From Brachycybe producta (taxonomy: Eukaryota; Arthropoda; Diplopoda; Playtdesmida; Andrognathidae), in assembly GCA_036925085.1 (NCBI GenBank), contig JAUPFP010000119.1, forward strand, positions 1 through 64,000: DNA of 64,000 bases, in the 5' to 3' direction. The notes beneath the pieces were generated by a model. It did no database searches. It was not told the origin of the DNA and saw only the letters and a program-made list of their open reading frames with translations. The position numbers were made by a program, and so were the translations under genes. This document shows positions 46,450 through 57,400 of this stretch, in pieces (within the stretch, counting starts at the first letter, position 1; each line of letters begins with the position of its first letter).

Positions 46450-48956
46450 ATTTGAAGTTTAATTTGAAGTTGAATTTGAAGTTGAATTTGAAGTTGAATT
46501 TGAAGTTGAATTTGAAGTTGAAGTTGAATATGAAGTTCAATTTGAAGTTCAATTTAAAGTTCAATTTGAAGTTGAATTTGAAGTTGAATTTGAAGTTGAA
46601 TTTGAAGTTGAATTTGAAGTTGAATTTGAAGTTGAATTTGAAATTGAATTTGAAGTTGAATTTAAAGTTCAATTTGAAGTTGAATTTGAAGTTGAATTTG
46701 AAGTAGAATTTGAAGTTGAATTTGAAGTTGAATTTGAAGTTGAACTTGAAGTTGAATTTGAAGTTGAATTTGAAGTTGAAGTTGAATTTGAAGTTGAATT
46801 TGAAGTTGAACTTGAAGTTGAATTTGAAGTTCAATTTGAAGTTCAATTTAAAGTTCAATTTGAAGTTGAATTTGAAGTTGAATTTGAAGTTGAATTTGAA
46901 GTTGAATTTGAAGTTGAATTTGAAGTTGAATTTAAAGTTCAATTTGAAGTTGAATTTGAAGTTGAATTTGAAGTAGAATTTGAAGTTGAATTTGAAGTTG
47001 ATTTTGAAGTTGAATTTGAAGTTGAATTTGAAGTTGAAGTTGAATATGAAGTTCAATTTGAAGTTCAATTTAAAGTTCAATTTGAAGTTGAATTTGAAGT
47101 TGAATTTGAAGTTGAATTTGAAGTTGAATTTGAAGTTGAATTTGAAGTTGAATTTGAAGTTGAATTTGAAATTGAATTTGAAGTTGAATTTAAAGTTCAA
47201 TTTGAAGTTGAATTTGAAGTTGAATTTGAAGTAGAATTTGAAGTTGAATTTGAAGTTGAATTTGAAGTTGAACTTGAAGTTGAATTTGAAGTTGAATTTG
47301 AAGTTGAAGTTGAATTTGAAGTTGAATTTGAAGTTGAACTTGAAGTTGAATTTGAAGTTCAATTTGAAGTTCAATTTAAAGTTCAATTTGAAGTTGAATT
47401 TGAAGTTGAATTTGAAGTTGAATTTGAAGTTGAATTTGAAGTTGAATTTGAAGTTGAATTTAAAGTTCAATTTGAAGTTGAATTTGAAGTTGAATTTGAA
47501 GTAGAATTTGAAGTTGAATTTGAAGTTGATTTTGAAGTTGAATTTGAAGTTGAATTTGAAGTTGAAGTTGAATATGAAGTTCAATTTGAAGTTCAATTTA
47601 AAGTTCAATTTGAAGTTGAATTTGAAGTTGAATTTGAAGTTGAATTTGAAGTTGAATTTGAAGTTGAATTTGAAGTTGAATTTAAAGTTGAATTTGAAGT
47701 TGAATTTGAAGTTGAATTTGAAGTAGAATTTGAAGTTGAATTTGAAGTTGAATTTGAAGTTGAATTTGAAGTTGAATTTGAAGTTGAATTTGAAGTTGAA
47801 TTTGAAGTTGAATTTGAAGTTGAATTTGAAGTTGAACTTGAAGTTGAATTTGAAGTTCAATTTGAAGTTCAATTTAAAGTTCAATTTGAAGTTCAATTTA
47901 AAGTTCAATTTGAAGTTGAATTTGAAGTTGAATTTGAAGTAGAATTTGAAGTTGAATTTGAAGTTGATTTTGAAGTTGAATTTGAAGTTGAATTTGAAGT
48001 TGAAGTTGAATATGAAGTTCAATTTGAAGTTCAATTTAAAGTTCAATTTGAAGTTGAATTTGAAGTTGAATTTGAAGTTGAATTTGAAGTTGAATTTGAA
48101 GTTGAATTTGAAGTTGAATTTGAAGTTGAATTTAAAGTTCAATTTGAAGTTGAATTTGAAGTTGAATTTGAAGTAGAATTTGAAGTTGAATTTGAAGTTG
48201 ATTTTGAAGTTGAATTTGAAGTTGAATTTGAAGTTGAAGTTGAATATGAAGTTCAATTTGAAGTTCAATTTAAAGTTCAATTTGAAGTTGAATTTGAAGT
48301 TGAATTTGAAGTTGAATTTGAAGTTGAATTTGAAGTTGAATTTGAAGTTGAATTTAAAGTTGAATTTGAAGTTGAATTTGAAGTTGAATTTGAAGTAGAA
48401 TTTGAAGTTGAATTTGAAGTTGAATTTGAAGTTGAATTTGAAGTTGAATTTGAAGTTGAATTTGAAGTTGAATTTGAAGTTGAATTTGAAGTTGAATTTG
48501 AAGTTGAACTTGAAGTTGAATTTGAAGTTCAATTTGAAGTTCAATTTAAAGTTCAATTTGAAGTTCAATTTAAAGTTCAATTTGAAGTTGAATTTGAAGT
48601 TGAATTTGAAGTAGAATTTGAAGTTGAATTTGAAGTTGATTTTGAAGTTGAATTTGAAGTTGAATTTGAAGTTGAAGTTGAATATGAAGTTCAATTTGAA
48701 GTTCAATTTAAAGTTCAATTTGAAGTTGAATTTGAAGTTGAATTTGAAGTTGAATTTGAAGTTGAATTTGAAGTTGAATTTGAAGTTGAATTTGAAGTTG
48801 AATTTAAAGTTCAATTTGAAGTTGAATTTGAAGTTGAACTTGAAGTTGAATTTGAAGTTCAATTTGAAGTTCAATTTAAAGTTCAATTTGAAGTTCAATT
48901 TAAAGTTCAATTTGAAGTTGAATTTGAAGTTGAATTTGAAGTTGAATTTGAAGTAG
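46450..48956. repeat. Local tandem array of 528 bp and 672 bp repeats
   Basis: A short module runs from GTAGAA through GATTTT to GAATATGAAGTTC, a CAA cluster and plain units. It alternates with a module bearing GAACTT. Landmarks recur at 528 bp (46710 to 47238, 46980 to 47508), then at 672 bp (47508 to 48180, 47730 to 48402, 47946 to 48618). GATTTT is at about 47000, 47528, 47966, 48200 and 48638; GAATATGAA at about 46527, 47042, 47573, 48008, 48242 and 48680. This is the shortest-period higher-order array in the window. Confidence 0.88.
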
Positions 48957-49205
48957 AATTTGAAGTTGAATTTGAAGTAGAATTTGAAGTTGAATTTGAA
49001 GTTGAATTTGAAGTTGAATTTGAAGTTGAATTTGAAGTTGAATTTGAAGTTGAATTTGAAGTTGAATTTGAAGTTAAATTTGAAGATAATTTGAAGTTGA
49101 AGTTGAAGTTGAAGTTGAAGTTGAAATTGAAGTAGATTTTGAAGTTGAATTTGAAGTTGAATTTGAAGTTGAATTTGAAGTTGAACTTGAAGTTGAATTT
49201 GAAGT
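48957..49205. repeat. Junction between the short-period array and the 5.24 kb array
   Basis: About ten plain units are followed by GTTAAATTT, the phase-breaking GATAATTT at 49085-49092, a GAAGTT run with one GAAATT, a GTAGATTTT and a GAACTT. The part after 49100 resembles the end of the I-block and the start of the next segment inside the 5.24 kb unit (about 50350-50530), so the array probably begins with a recombined fragment of its own unit. Confidence 0.7.
49085..49092. other. Singleton indel that changes the 12 bp phase
   Basis: GATAATTT stands where GTTGAATTT would be expected, a net loss of one base plus a substitution. From about 15050 to here (34 kb) there is no phase-breaking indel at all, and none follows to the end of the window. 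It marks the left edge of the 5.24 kb array. Confidence 0.8.
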
Positions 49206-49912
49206 AGAATTTGAAGTTGAAGTTGAATTTGAAGTTGAATTTGAAGTTGAACTTGAAGTTCAATTTGAAGTTCAATTTGAAGTTCAATTTAAAGTTCAAT
49301 TTGAAGTTCAATTTGAAGTTGAATTTGAAGTTGAATTTGAAGTTGAATTTGGAGTTGAATTTGAAGTTGAATTTGATGTTGAATTTGAAGTTGATTTTGA
49401 AGTTGAATTTGAAGTTGAATTCGAAGTTGAATTTGAAGTTGAACTTGAAGTTGAATTTGAAGTTCAATTTGAAGTTCAATTTAAAGTTCAATTTGAAGTT
49501 GAATTTGAAGTTGAATTTGAAGTTGAATTTGAAGTTGAATTTGAAGTTGAATTTGAAGTTGAATTTGAAGTTGAATTTGAAGTTGAATTTGAAGTTGAAT
49601 TTAAAGTTCAATTTGAAGTTGAATTTGAAGTTGAATTTGAAGTAGAATTTGAAGTTGAATTTGAAGTTGAATTTGAAGTTGAATTTGAAGTTGAATTTGA
49701 AGTTGAAGTTGAATTTGAAGTTGAATTTGAAGTTGAACTTGAAGTTGAATATGAAGTTCAATTTGAAGTTCAATTTAAAGTTCAATTTGAAGTTGAATTT
49801 GAAGTTGAATTTGAAGTTGAATTTAAAGTTCAATTTGAAGTTGAATTTGAAGTTGAATTTGGATTAGAATTTGAAGTTGAATTTGAAGTTGAATTTGAAG
49901 TTGAATTTTAAG

Positions 49913-50190
49913 TTGAATTTGAAGTTGAATTTGAAGTTGAATTTGAAGTTGAATTTGAAGTTGAATTTGAAGTTGAATTTGAAGTTGAATTTGAAGTTGA
50001 ATTTGAAGTTGAATTTGAAGTTGAATTTGAAGTTGAATTTGAAGTTGAATTTGAAGTTGAATTTGAAGTTGAATTTGAAGTTGAATTTGAAGTTGAATTT
50101 GAAGTTGAATTTGAAGTTGAATTTGAAGTTGAATTTGAAGTTGAATTTGAAGTTGAATTTGAAGTTGAATTTGAAGTTGAATTTGAAGTT
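49913..50190. repeat. Homogeneous run of about 23 consensus units
   Basis: Uninterrupted GAAGTTGAATTT between the GAATTTTAAG variant at 49909 and GAATATGAAG near 50198. The run recurs at about 55151-55428 and 60413-60690 in the other 5.24 kb copies. It is the longest variant-free stretch that I noticed. Confidence 0.88.
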
Positions 50191-53100
50191 GAAGTTGAAT
50201 ATGAAGTTCAATTTGAAGTTCAATTTAAAGTTCAATTTGAAGTTCAATTTGAAGTTGAATTTGAAGTTGAATTTGAAGTTGAATTTGAAGTTGAATTTGA
50301 AGTTGAATTTGAAGTTAAATTTGAAGTTGAATTTGAAGTTGAAGTTGAAGTTGAAGTTGAAGTTGAAATTGAAGTTGAAATTGAAGTTGAAATTGAAGTT
50401 GAAATTAAAGTAGAAATTGAAGTTGAAGTGGAATTTGAAGTTGAATTTGAAGTAGATTTTGAAGTTGAATTTGAAGTTGAATTTGAAGTTGAATTTGAAG
50501 TTGAACTTGAAGTTGAATTTGAAGTAGAATTTGAAGTTGAAGTTGAATTTGAAGTTGAATTTGAAGTTGAACTTGAAGTTCAATTTGAAGTTCAATTTGA
50601 AGTTCAATTTAAAGTTCAATTTGAAGTTCAATTTGAAGTTCAATTTGAAGTTGAATTTGAAGTTGAATTTGAAGTTGAATTTGGAGTTGAATTTGAAGTT
50701 GAATTTGATGTTGAATTTGAAGTTGATTTTGAAGTTGAATTCGAAGTTGAATTCGAAGTTGAATTTGAAGTTGAACTTGAAGTTGAATTTGAAGTTCAAT
50801 TTGAAGTTCAATTTAAAGTTCAATTTGAAGTTCAATTTGAAGTTGAATTTGAAGTTGAATTTGAAGTTGAATTTGAAGTTGAATTTGAAGTTGAATTTGA
50901 AGTTGAATTTGAAGTTGAACTTGAAATTGAATTTGAAGTTCAATTTGAAGTTCAATTTAAAGTTCAATTTGAAGTTGAATTTGAAGTTGAATTTGAAGTT
51001 GAATTTGAAGTTGAATTTGAAGTTGAATTTGAAGTTGAATTTAAAGTTCAATTTGAAGTTGAATTTGAAGTTGAATTTGAAGTAGAATTTTAAGTTGAAT
51101 TTGAAGTTGAATTTGAAGTTGAATTTGAAGTTGAATTTGAAGTTGAATTTGAAGTTGAATTTGAAGTTGAATTTGAAGTTGAATTTGAAGTTGAATTTGA
51201 AGTTGAATTTGAAGTTGAATTTGAAGTTCAATTTGAAGTTGAATTTGAAGTTGAATTTGAAGTTGGATTTGAATTTGAAGTTGAATTTGAAGTTGAATTT
51301 GAAGTTGAATTTGAAGTTGAATTTGAAGTTGAATTTGAAGTTCAATTTAAAGTTCAATTTGAAGTTCAATTTGAAGTTGAATTTGAAGTTGAATTTGAAG
51401 TTGAATTTGGAGTTGAATTTGAAGTTGAATTTGGAGTTGAATTTGAAGTTGAATTTGATGTTGAATTTGAAGTTGATTTTGAAGTTGAATTTGAAGTTGA
51501 ATTCAAAGTTGAATTTGAAGTTGAACTTGAAGTTGAATTTGAAGTTCAATTTGAAGTTCAATTTAAAGTTCAATTTGAAGTTCAATTTGAAGTTGAATTT
51601 GAAGTAGAATTTGAAGTTGAATTTAAAATTGAATTTGAAGTTGAAGTGGAATTTGAATTTGAAGTTGAATTTGAAGTTGAATTTGAAGTTGAATTTAAAG
51701 TTGAATTTGAAGTTGAATTTGAAGTTGAATTTGAAGTTGAATTTGAAGTTGAATTTGAAGTTAAATTTGAAGTTGAGTTTGAAGTTGAATTTGAAGTTGA
51801 AGTTGAATTTGAAGTTGAATTTGAAGTTGAACTTGAAGTTGAATTTGAAGTTCAATTTGAAGTTCAATTTAAAGTTCAATTTGAAGTTGAATTTGAAGTT
51901 GAATTTGAAGTTGAATTTGAAGTTGAATTTGAAGTTGAATTTAAAGTTCAATTTGAAGTTGAATTTGAAGTTGAATTTGAAGTAGAATTTGAAGTTGAAT
52001 TTGAAGTTGAATTTGAAGTTGAATTTGAAGTTGAATTTGAAGTGGAATTCGAAGTTGAATTCGAAGTTGAATTTGAAGTTGAATTTGAAGTTGAATTTGA
52101 AGTTGAATTTGAAGTTGAATTTGAAGTTGAATTTGAAGTTGAATTTGAAGTTGAATTTGAAGTTGAATTTGAAGTTGAATTTGAAGTTGAATTTGAAGTT
52201 GAATTTGAAGTTGAATTTGAAGTTGAATTTGAAGTTGAATTTGAAGTTGAATTTGAAGTTGAATTTGAAGTTGAATTTGAAGTTCAATTTGAAGTTGAAT
52301 TTGAAGTAGAATTTGAAGTTGAATTTGAAGTTGAATTTGAAGTTGAATTTGAAGTTGAATTTGAAGTTGAATTTGAAGTTGAATTTGAAGTTGAATTTGA
52401 AGTTGAATTTGAAGTTGAATTTGAAGTTGAATTTGAAGTTGAATTTGAAGTTGAATTTGAAGTTGAATTTGAAGTTGAAGTTGAATTTGAAGTTGAATTT
52501 GAAGTTGAACTTGAAGTTGAATTTGAAGTTGAATTTGAAGTTGAAGTTGAATTTGAAGTTGAATTTGAAGTTGAATTTAAAGTTCAATTTGTAGTTGAAT
52601 TTGAAGTTGAATTTGAAGTAGAATTTGAAGTTGAATTTGAAGTTGAATTTGAAGTTGAATTTGAAGTTGAATTTGAAGTTGAATTTGAAGTTGAATTTGA
52701 AGTTGAATTTGAAGTTGAATTTGAAGTTGAATTTGAAGTTGAATTTGAAGTTGAATTTGAAGTTGAATTTGAAGTTGAATTTGAAGTTGAATTTGAAGTT
52801 GAATTTGAATTTGAAGTTGAATTTGAAGTTGAATTTGAAGTTGAATTTGAAGTTGAATTTGAAGTTGAATTTGAAGTTGAATTTGAAGTTCAATTTAAAG
52901 TTCAATTTGAAGTTCAATTTGAAGTTCAATTTGAAGTTCAATTTAAAGTTCAATTTGAAGTTCAATTTGAAGTTGAATTTGAAGTAGAATTTGAAGTTGA
53001 ATTTAAAGTTGAATTTGAAGTTGAAGTGGAATTTGAATTTGAAGTTGAATTTGAAGTTGAATTTGAAGTTGAATTTAAAGTTGAATTTGAAGTTGAATTT

Positions 53101-53448
53101 GAAGTTGAATTTGAAGTTGAATTTGAAGTTGAATTTGAAGTTGAATTTGAAGTTGAATTTGAAGTTGAGTTTGAAGTTGAATTTGAAGTTGAAGTTGAAT
53201 TTGAAGTTGAATTTGAATTTGAAGTTGAAGTTGAATATGAAGTTCAATTTGAAGTTCAATTTAAAGTTCAATTTGAAGTTGAATTTGAAGTTGAATTTGA
53301 AGTTGAATTTGAAGTTGAATTTGAAGTTGAATTTGAAGTTGAATTTAAAGTTCAATTTGAAGTTGAATTTGAAGTTGAATTTGAAGTAGAATTTGAAGTT
53401 GAATTTGAAGTTGAATTTGAAGTTGAATTTGAAGTTGAATTTGAAGTT

Positions 53449-53538
53449 GAATTCGAAGTTGAATTCGAAGTTGAATTCGAAGTTGAATTCGAAGTTGAAT
53501 TCGAAGTTGAATTCGAAGTTGAATTCGAAGTTGAATTC
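53449..53538. repeat. Eight consecutive GAATTCGAAGTT units (EcoRI/CpG run)
   Basis: GAATTC occurs at 53449, 53461, 53473, 53485, 53497, 53509, 53521 and 53533, exactly every 12 bp. Each is followed by GAA, so each unit also holds TTCGAA and one CpG. Outside the 5.24 kb array the same variant occurs singly or in runs of two to four. Confidence 0.97.
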
Positions 53539-54443
53539 GAAGTTGAATTTGAAGTTGAATTTGAAGTTGAATTTGAAGTTGAATTTGAAGTTGAATTTGA
53601 AGTTGAATTTGAAGTTGAATTTGAAGTTGAATTTGAAGTTCAATTTGAAGTTCAATTTGAAGTTCAATTTGAAGTTCAATTTGAAGTAGAATTTGAAGTT
53701 GAATTTGAAGTTGAATTTGAAGTTGAATTTGAAGTTGAATTTGAAGTTGAATTTGAAGTTGAATTTGAAGTTGAATTTGAAGTTGAATTTGAAGTTGAAT
53801 TTGAAGTTGAATTTGAAGTTGAATTTGAAGTTGAATTTGAAGTTGAATTTGAAGTTGAAGTTGAATTTGAAGTTGAATTTGAAGTTGAACTTGAAGTTGA
53901 ATTTGAAGTTCAATTTAAAGTTGAATTTGAAGTTGAATTTGAAGTTGAATTTGAAGTTGAATTTGAAGTTGAATTTGAAGTTAAAATTGAAGTTGAATTT
54001 GAAGTTGAATTTGAAGTTGAATTTGAAGTTGAATTTGAAGTTGAATTTGAAGTTGAATTTGAAGTTGAATTTGAAGTTGAATTTGAAGTTGAATTTGAAG
54101 TTGAATTTGAAGTTGAATTTGAAGTTGAATTTGAAGTTGAATTTGAAGTTGAATTTGAAGTTGAATTTGAAGTTGAATTTGAAGTTTAATTTGAAGTTGA
54201 ATTTGAAGTTGAATTTGAAGTTGAATTTGAAGTTGAATTTGAAGTTGAAGTTGAATATGAAGTTCAATTTGAAGTTCAATTTAAAGTTCAATTTGAAGTT
54301 GAATTTGAAGTTGAATTTGAAGTTGAATTTGAAGTTGAATTTGAAGTTGAATTTGAAGTTGAATTTGAAGTTGAATTTGAAGTTGAATTTGAAGTTGAAT
54401 TTGAAGTTGAATTTAAAGTTCAATTTGAAGTTGAATTTGAAGT

Positions 54444-57400
54444 TGAATTTGAAGTTGAAGTTGAATTTGAAGTTGAATTTGAAGTTGAACTTGAAGTTCA
54501 ATTTGAAGTTCAATTTGAAGTTCAATTTAAAGTTCAATTTGAAGTTCAATTTGAAGTTGAATTTGAAGTTGAATTTGAAGTTGAATTTGGAGTTGAATTT
54601 GAAGTTGAATTTGATGTTGAATTTGAAGTTGATTTTGAAGTTGAATTTGAAGTTGAATTCGAAGTTGAATTTGAAGTTGAACTTGAAGTTGAATTTGAAG
54701 TTCAATTTGAAGTTCAATTTAAAGTTCAATTTGAAGTTGAATTTGAAGTTGAATTTGAAGTTGAATTTGAAGTTGAATTTGAAGTTGAATTTGAAGTTGA
54801 ATTTGAAGTTGAATTTGAAGTTGAATTTGAAGTTGAATTTAAAGTTCAATTTGAAGTTGAATTTGAAGTTGAATTTGAAGTAGAATTTGAAGTTGAATTT
54901 GAAGTTGAATTTGAAGTTGAATTTGAAGTTGAATTTGAAGTTGAAGTTGAATTTGAAGTTGAATTTGAAGTTGAACTTGAAGTTGAATATGAAGTTCAAT
55001 TTGAAGTTCAATTTAAAGTTCAATTTGAAGTTGAATTTGAAGTTGAATTTGAAGTTGAATTTAAAGTTCAATTTGAAGTTGAATTTGAAGTTGAATTTGG
55101 ATTAGAATTTGAAGTTGAATTTGAAGTTGAATTTGAAGTTGAATTTTAAGTTGAATTTGAAGTTGAATTTGAAGTTGAATTTGAAGTTGAATTTGAAGTT
55201 GAATTTGAAGTTGAATTTGAAGTTGAATTTGAAGTTGAATTTGAAGTTGAATTTGAAGTTGAATTTGAAGTTGAATTTGAAGTTGAATTTGAAGTTGAAT
55301 TTGAAGTTGAATTTGAAGTTGAATTTGAAGTTGAATTTGAAGTTGAATTTGAAGTTGAATTTGAAGTTGAATTTGAAGTTGAATTTGAAGTTGAATTTGA
55401 AGTTGAATTTGAAGTTGAATTTGAAGTTGAAGTTGAATATGAAGTTCAATTTGAAGTTCAATTTAAAGTTCAATTTGAAGTTCAATTTGAAGTTGAATTT
55501 GAAGTTGAATTTGAAGTTGAATTTGAAGTTGAATTTGAAGTTGAATTTGAAGTTAAATTTGAAGTTGAATTTGAAGTTGAAGTTGAAGTTGAAGTTGAAG
55601 TTGAAATTGAAGTTGAAATTGAAGTTGAAATTGAAGTTGAAATTAAAGTAGAAATTGAAGTTGAAGTGGAATTTGAAGTTGAATTTGAAGTTAGTTTTGA
55701 AGTTGAATTTGAAGTTGAATTTGAAGTTGAATTTGAAGTTGAACTTGAAGTTGAATTTGAAGTAGAATTTGAAGTTGAAGTTGAATTTGAAGTTGAATTT
55801 GAAGTTGAACTTGAAGTTCAATTTGAAGTTCAATTTGAAGTTCAATTTAAAGTTCAATTTGAAGTTCAATTTGAAGTTCAATTTGAAGTTGAATTTGAAG
55901 TTGAATTTGAAGTTGAATTTGGAGTTGAATTTGAAGTTGAATTTGATGTTGAATTTGAAGTTGATTTTGAAGTTGAATTCGAAGTTGAATTCGAAGTTGA
56001 ATTTGAAGTTGAACTTGAAGTTGAATTTGAAGTTCAATTTGAAGTTCAATTTAAAGTTCAATTTGAAGTTCAATTTGAAGTTGAATTTGAAGTTGAATTT
56101 GAAGTTGAATTTGAAGTTGAATTTGAAGTTGAATTTGAAGTTGAATTTGAAGTTGAACTTGAAATTGAATTTGAAGTTCAATTTGAAGTTCAATTTAAAG
56201 TTCAATTTGAAGTTGAATTTGAAGTTGAATTTGAAGTTGAATTTGAAGTTGAATTTGAAGTTGAATTTGAAGTTGAATTTAAAGTTCAATTTGAAGTTGA
56301 ATTTGAAGTTGAATTTGAAGTAGAATTTTAAGTTGAATTTGAAGTTGAATTTGAAGTTGAATTTGAAGTTGAATTTGAAGTTGAATTTGAAGTTGAATTT
56401 GAAGTTGAATTTGAAGTTGAATTTGAAGTTGAATTTGAAGTTGAATTTGAAGTTGAATTTGAAGTTCAATTTGAAGTTGAATTTGAAGTTGAATTTGAAG
56501 TTGGATTTGAATTTGAAGTTGAATTTGAAGTTGAATTTGAAGTTGAATTTGAAGTTGAATTTGAAGTTGAATTTGAAGTTCAATTTAAAGTTCAATTTGA
56601 AGTTCAATTTGAAGTTGAATTTGAAGTTGAATTTGAAGTTGAATTTGGAGTTGAATTTGAAGTTGAATTTGGAGTTGAATTTGAAGTTGAATTTGATGTT
56701 GAATTTGAAGTTGATTTTGAAGTTGAATTTGAAGTTGAATTCAAAGTTGAATTTGAAGTTGAACTTGAAGTTGAATTTGAAGTTCAATTTGAAGTTCAAT
56801 TTAAAGTTCAATTTGAAGTTCAATTTGAAGTTGAATTTGAAGTAGAATTTGAAGTTGAATTTAAAATTGAATTTGAAGTTGAAGTGGAATTTGAATTTGA
56901 AGTTGAATTTGAAGTTGAATTTGAAGTTGAATTTAAAGTTGAATTTGAAGTTGAATTTGAAGTTGAATTTGAAGTTGAATTTGAAGTTGAATTTGAAGTT
57001 GAATTTGAAGTTGAGTTTGAAGTTGAATTTGAAGTTGAAGTTGAATTTGAAGTTGAATTTGAAGTTGAACTTGAAGTTGAATTTGAAGTTCAATTTGAAG
57101 TTCAATTTAAAGTTCAATTTGAAGTTGAATTTGAAGTTGAATTTGAAGTTGAATTTGAAGTTGAATTTGAAGTTGAATTTAAAGTTCAATTTGAAGTTGA
57201 ATTTGAAGTTGAATTTGAAGTAGAATTTGAAGTTGAATTTGAAGTTGAATTTGAAGTTGAATTTGAAGTTGAATTTGAAGTGGAATTCGAAGTTGAATTC
57301 GAAGTTGAATTTGAAGTTGAATTTGAAGTTGAATTTGAAGTTGAATTTGAAGTTGAATTTGAAGTTGAATTTGAAGTTGAATTTGAAGTTGAATTTGAAG

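Larger units (their letters stand above)
14912..48910 (-). other. 34 kb stop-free frame, a by-product of the repeat and not called as a gene
   Basis: Reading the - strand gives a frame of about 11330 codons of Lys-Phe-Asn-Phe repeats. In this frame only one of the 36 possible single-base changes per 12-mer makes a stop (TTT to TTA on the + strand), and all indels between 15050 and 49085 are multiples of 6. The frame is therefore expected to stay open without selection. There is no ATG, since CAT was not seen on the + strand. The peptide has no domain, signal sequence or compositional boundary. A real giant low-complexity protein cannot be excluded from sequence alone but is very unlikely. Confidence 0.85.
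49206..54443. repeat. 5.24 kb higher-order repeat, copy 1
   Basis: Landmarks recur at +5238 (49649 to 54887, 49871 to 55109, 50428 to 55666). Order: G-module with a single GGAGTT (49351), GAATATGAA cluster, GGATTAGAA (49861), one TAA unit, about 23 consensus units (49913-50190), I-block (50335-50425), single-GGA G-module (50683), V-less CAA clusters, TAA, double-GGA G-module (51409), W-module, GTGGAATTC pair, V-module (52591), W-module, eight-site GAATTC run and a long plain run. Private states are GTAGATTTT near 50453 and GTTAAATTT near 51770. Confidence 0.93.

Noticed and set aside
14912-48910. Giant - strand protein of Lys-Phe-Asn-Phe repeats, and + strand Glu-Val-Glu-Phe or Lys-Leu-Asn-Leu proteins
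   Set aside because: Frames stay open because 12 is a multiple of 3 and the unit has few one-step stops. The long frames have no ATG, no domain and no change of composition at their ends. Two of the three - frames beside the longest are equally stop-poor.
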